Notes under the pieces: generated by a model
What the model saw: the letters and a program-made list of their open reading frames with translations, nothing else
What the model was told of the DNA's origin: nothing
The model's database searches: none
Translations under genes and position numbers: made by a program
Shown here: one piece after another, positions 42,511 through 44,178 of the stretch
How the letters are laid out: each line of letters opens with the position of its first letter
Position numbering within the stretch: the first letter of the stretch is position 1
Assembly: GCA_017936665.1 (NCBI GenBank)
Contig: JAGBFB010000023.1
Coordinates: forward strand, 70,457-114,634
Origin: Spirochaetaceae bacterium
GTDB taxonomy: Bacteria; Spirochaetota; Spirochaetia; Treponematales; Treponemataceae
Reading direction: 5' to 3'
Length of the DNA stretch: 44,178 nt

Positions 42511-43854
42511 ATGAAGTTCAATATTTTAATTATAGATGACGAAAAAAATATCCGAGAAGGTCTTTCTGCTGCTCTTGAAATGGAAGGATATAATACTGTT
42601 CTTGCTGAAAACGGAAAACAGGGCTTAGAACTTTTTGCGAAAGGTGATATTGATCTTGTAATTACTGATTTGCGTATGCCAGAAGTAACTGGGGAACAAG
42701 TAATGCAAAAAATCCTTTCAGAAAATCCAGGAGTGCCTGTAATAGTTTTAACTGGTCATGGAAGTATTGATAGTGCAGTTGATGCTATGCGTCTTGGTGC
42801 TTATGATTTTTTAACAAAACCTCTTAATCTTGACAGACTTACTTTAATCGTAAAAAGAGCTTTGCAAGGAAGAGAACTTTCTTTACAACATAGACATTTG
42901 CAAGAAGAATTAAACGGAAAAAAAGTATTTGAATCAATTATTGGAAAAAGTAATCAGATGCAAAAAGTATTTGATATGATTCGTCGTGTGGCTGATACAA
43001 AAGCTTCTGTATTGATAACAGGAGAGAGTGGTGTAGGTAAAGAACTTATCGCTAATGCAATTCATAATCTTTCCTCAAGAAAAGATAAACCTATGATTAG
43101 AGTACATTGTGCCGCACTAACTGAAACTTTGCTAGAAAGTGAACTTTTTGGTCACGAAAAAGGCTCTTTTTCTGGTGCAGTTGCTCGTAAACGTGGTAGA
43201 TTTGAACTTGCTAACGGCGGAACAATTTTTTTAGATGAAATTGGTGAAATCAATCAGAATGTTCAGATAAAACTTCTTAGAGTTTTGCAGGATAAAAAAT
43301 TTGAACGAGTAGGTGGTGAAGAAACCATCGAAGTTGATGTGAGAGTTGTGGCTGCTACTAATAAAAATCTTTTGGAAGAAATCAAAAAAGGCAATTTTAG
43401 AGAAGATTTGTATTATCGCTTGAATGTTGTGCATATTGAAGTTCCACCTTTACGGGAACGAAAAGAAGATATTCCTTTACTTGTAGCTGACTTTATTAAA
43501 ACTTGTGCCAAAGAAAATGGAAAAAATATCGATGGAATTGATAATAAAACTCGTTCAATTTTGTATAACTACGATTGGCCAGGAAATATTCGTCAGCTAA
43601 AAAATTGTATAGAAAGTGCTGTTGTTATGTGCCAAGGAAATATTATTACTGTTGATGATTTGCCACCAGGAATTGCAACCGGAAGTGAGTCTGATAGTAT
43701 AAAAATTCCTCTTGGTATTACAATGGAAGAAGCTGAAAAAATCATCATTACCGAAAATCTAGCAGCAAACAACGGTAACAAAAGTAAAACTGCCGACATT
43801 TTGCAAATTGGTAGAAAAACTTTGCATAGGAAATTAGAAGAATATAATCTTTAG
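42511..43854 (+). CDS. atoC: Sigma-54-dependent response regulator, AtoC/NtrC type
   Basis: 447 residues. Receiver domain with acidic Asp9/Asp10, phosphoacceptor Asp53 (ITDLRMPE) and Lys103. AAA+ domain with Walker A GESGVGKE (171-178), Walker B TIFLDEIGE, and the sigma-54 contact loop as GSFSGA (218-223) in place of GAFTGA. The C-terminal Fis-type helix-turn-helix (NGNKSKTADILQIGRKTL) binds DNA. GAGG is 7 bases before the ATG. Partner of the kinase upstream. The targets are not visible in the window. Last gene of the murG operon; a repeat follows. Confidence 0.95.
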   Translation: MKFNILIIDDEKNIREGLSAALEMEGYNTVLAENGKQGLELFAKGDIDLVITDLRMPEVTGEQVMQKILSENPGVPVIVLTGHGSIDSAVDAMRLGAYDFLTKPLNLDRLTLIVKRALQGRELSLQHRHLQEELNGKKVFESIIGKSNQMQKVFDMIRRVADTKASVLITGESGVGKELIANAIHNLSSRKDKPMIRVHCAALTETLLESELFGHEKGSFSGAVARKRGRFELANGGTIFLDEIGEINQNVQIKLLRVLQDKKFERVGGEETIEVDVRVVAATNKNLLEEIKKGNFREDLYYRLNVVHIEVPPLRERKEDIPLLVADFIKTCAKENGKNIDGIDNKTRSILYNYDWPGNIRQLKNCIESAVVMCQGNIITVDDLPPGIATGSESDSIKIPLGITMEEAEKIIITENLAANNGNKSKTADILQIGRKTLHRKLEEYNL

Positions 43855-43905
43855 AATTTTTGCAAAGTTCTTTCGTTCTGGTAAAGCGAGCGAAATTGTG
43901 TACAC

Positions 43906-44008
43906 CAGTTTTTTTCTGCACTGGTTGTGGTTTTGCACAGTTCTTTTATTTAGGTAGATGTTGTGACACTTTTGCAATATAGATGCTGAATTAAGTTCAG
44001 CATGACAA
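43906..44008. repeat. Interspersed intergenic repeat, copy 2
   Basis: About 103 bases matching 34555-34658. The 3' end has a perfect 8-pair hairpin ATGCTGAA/TTCAGCAT (43983-44003) followed by GACAA. The preceding 43861-43905 contains a partial second unit (TGCAAAGTTCTTTCGTT). The region 43855-44178 holds no gene. Confidence 0.75.
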
Positions 44009-44103
44009 ATTTTTCGTATACCTTTATTATCAAGATAAAAATGAGTTTTAAATAAATTTTGACAAAAAAAATTTACAAAAATCTTGCAAAACTTAAAAAA
44101 TAC

Positions 44104-44132
44104 TTGTTAGTTGGATATTTCTATGATATAAT
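44104..44132 (+). promoter_or_regulatory. Strong promoter for a gene beyond the window
   Basis: -35 TTGTTA (44104-44109), 17-base spacer, -10 TATAAT (44127-44132). What it drives lies past base 44178; the 46 bases after the -10 give no clear start. Confidence 0.65.
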
Positions 44133-44178
44133 GAAAACGACAAGAAAAACATTGACAGAGAGATTTAGAGTGCGTAAC

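Noticed and set aside
1-44178. CRISPR arrays, insertion sequences, prophage genes
   Set aside because: No regularly spaced repeat arrays, transposase motifs or phage structural genes were found. The only dispersed repeat is short and non-coding.

Overview
The window is AT-rich chromosomal DNA from a spirochaete, most likely a host-associated Treponema. The evidence is paired FlaB-type flagellin genes beside flaG and fliD, a flgN-flgK-flgL-fliW-csrA operon, the order murG-cvpA-holB-atoS-atoC that I recall from treponemes, spirochaetal lipoprotein signals, and seven tRNA genes that do not encode CCA. The species cannot be set from the sequence alone. I see no phage, insertion sequence or CRISPR; this is core genome with two copies of a small interspersed repeat.

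Layout. 1-7150: 3' end of an unrecognised gene, serS (-), then smc, a small membrane protein and a large acidic TPR lipoprotein (+). 7198-12000: comF (+), then (-) hflK-hflC-sugar isomerase and a DEAD-box helicase. 12043-16475: a GT4 glycosyltransferase (+), then (-) tig-clpP-clpX. 16582-17174: five minus-strand tRNAs (His, Arg, Lys, Leu, Gly in transcription order). 17314-21617: flgN-flgK-flgL-fliW-csrA (+) behind a sigma-28 promoter. 21621-29279: minus-strand tsaE-tsaB group, a PilZ protein, fliD, flaG and two flagellins. 29497-34353: a methyltransferase (+), then (-) rdgB, a sigma-factor-like protein, an NrnA-like DHH protein, a periplasmic protein and ornithine carbamoyltransferase. 34354-38328: repeat, tRNA-Met(CAU), DUF4349 lipoprotein, outer-membrane protein (-), tRNA-Phe and an ankyrin protein. 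38410-43854: murG-cvpA-holB-atoS-atoC (+). The end holds a second repeat copy and a strong promoter.

How the parts work together. Much of the middle is late flagellar biology. Hook-filament junction proteins, filament cap, two flagellins, and the FliW/CsrA pair lie within 12 kb. Sigma-28-type boxes precede flgN and one flagellin. The leaders of both flagellins and flaG carry several GGA motifs, some in hairpin loops or at the Shine-Dalgarno site, which fits CsrA repression relieved by FliW.

A second theme is translation initiation. At least seven first-in-operon genes (serS, comF, helicase, glycosyltransferase, methyltransferase, rdgB, ankyrin gene) have a -10 box ending 6 to 10 bases before the ATG and no Shine-Dalgarno, so their mRNAs should be leaderless or nearly so. 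Operon-internal and flagellar genes mostly have clear Shine-Dalgarno sequences. The smc product also appears to lack a recognisable hinge domain.
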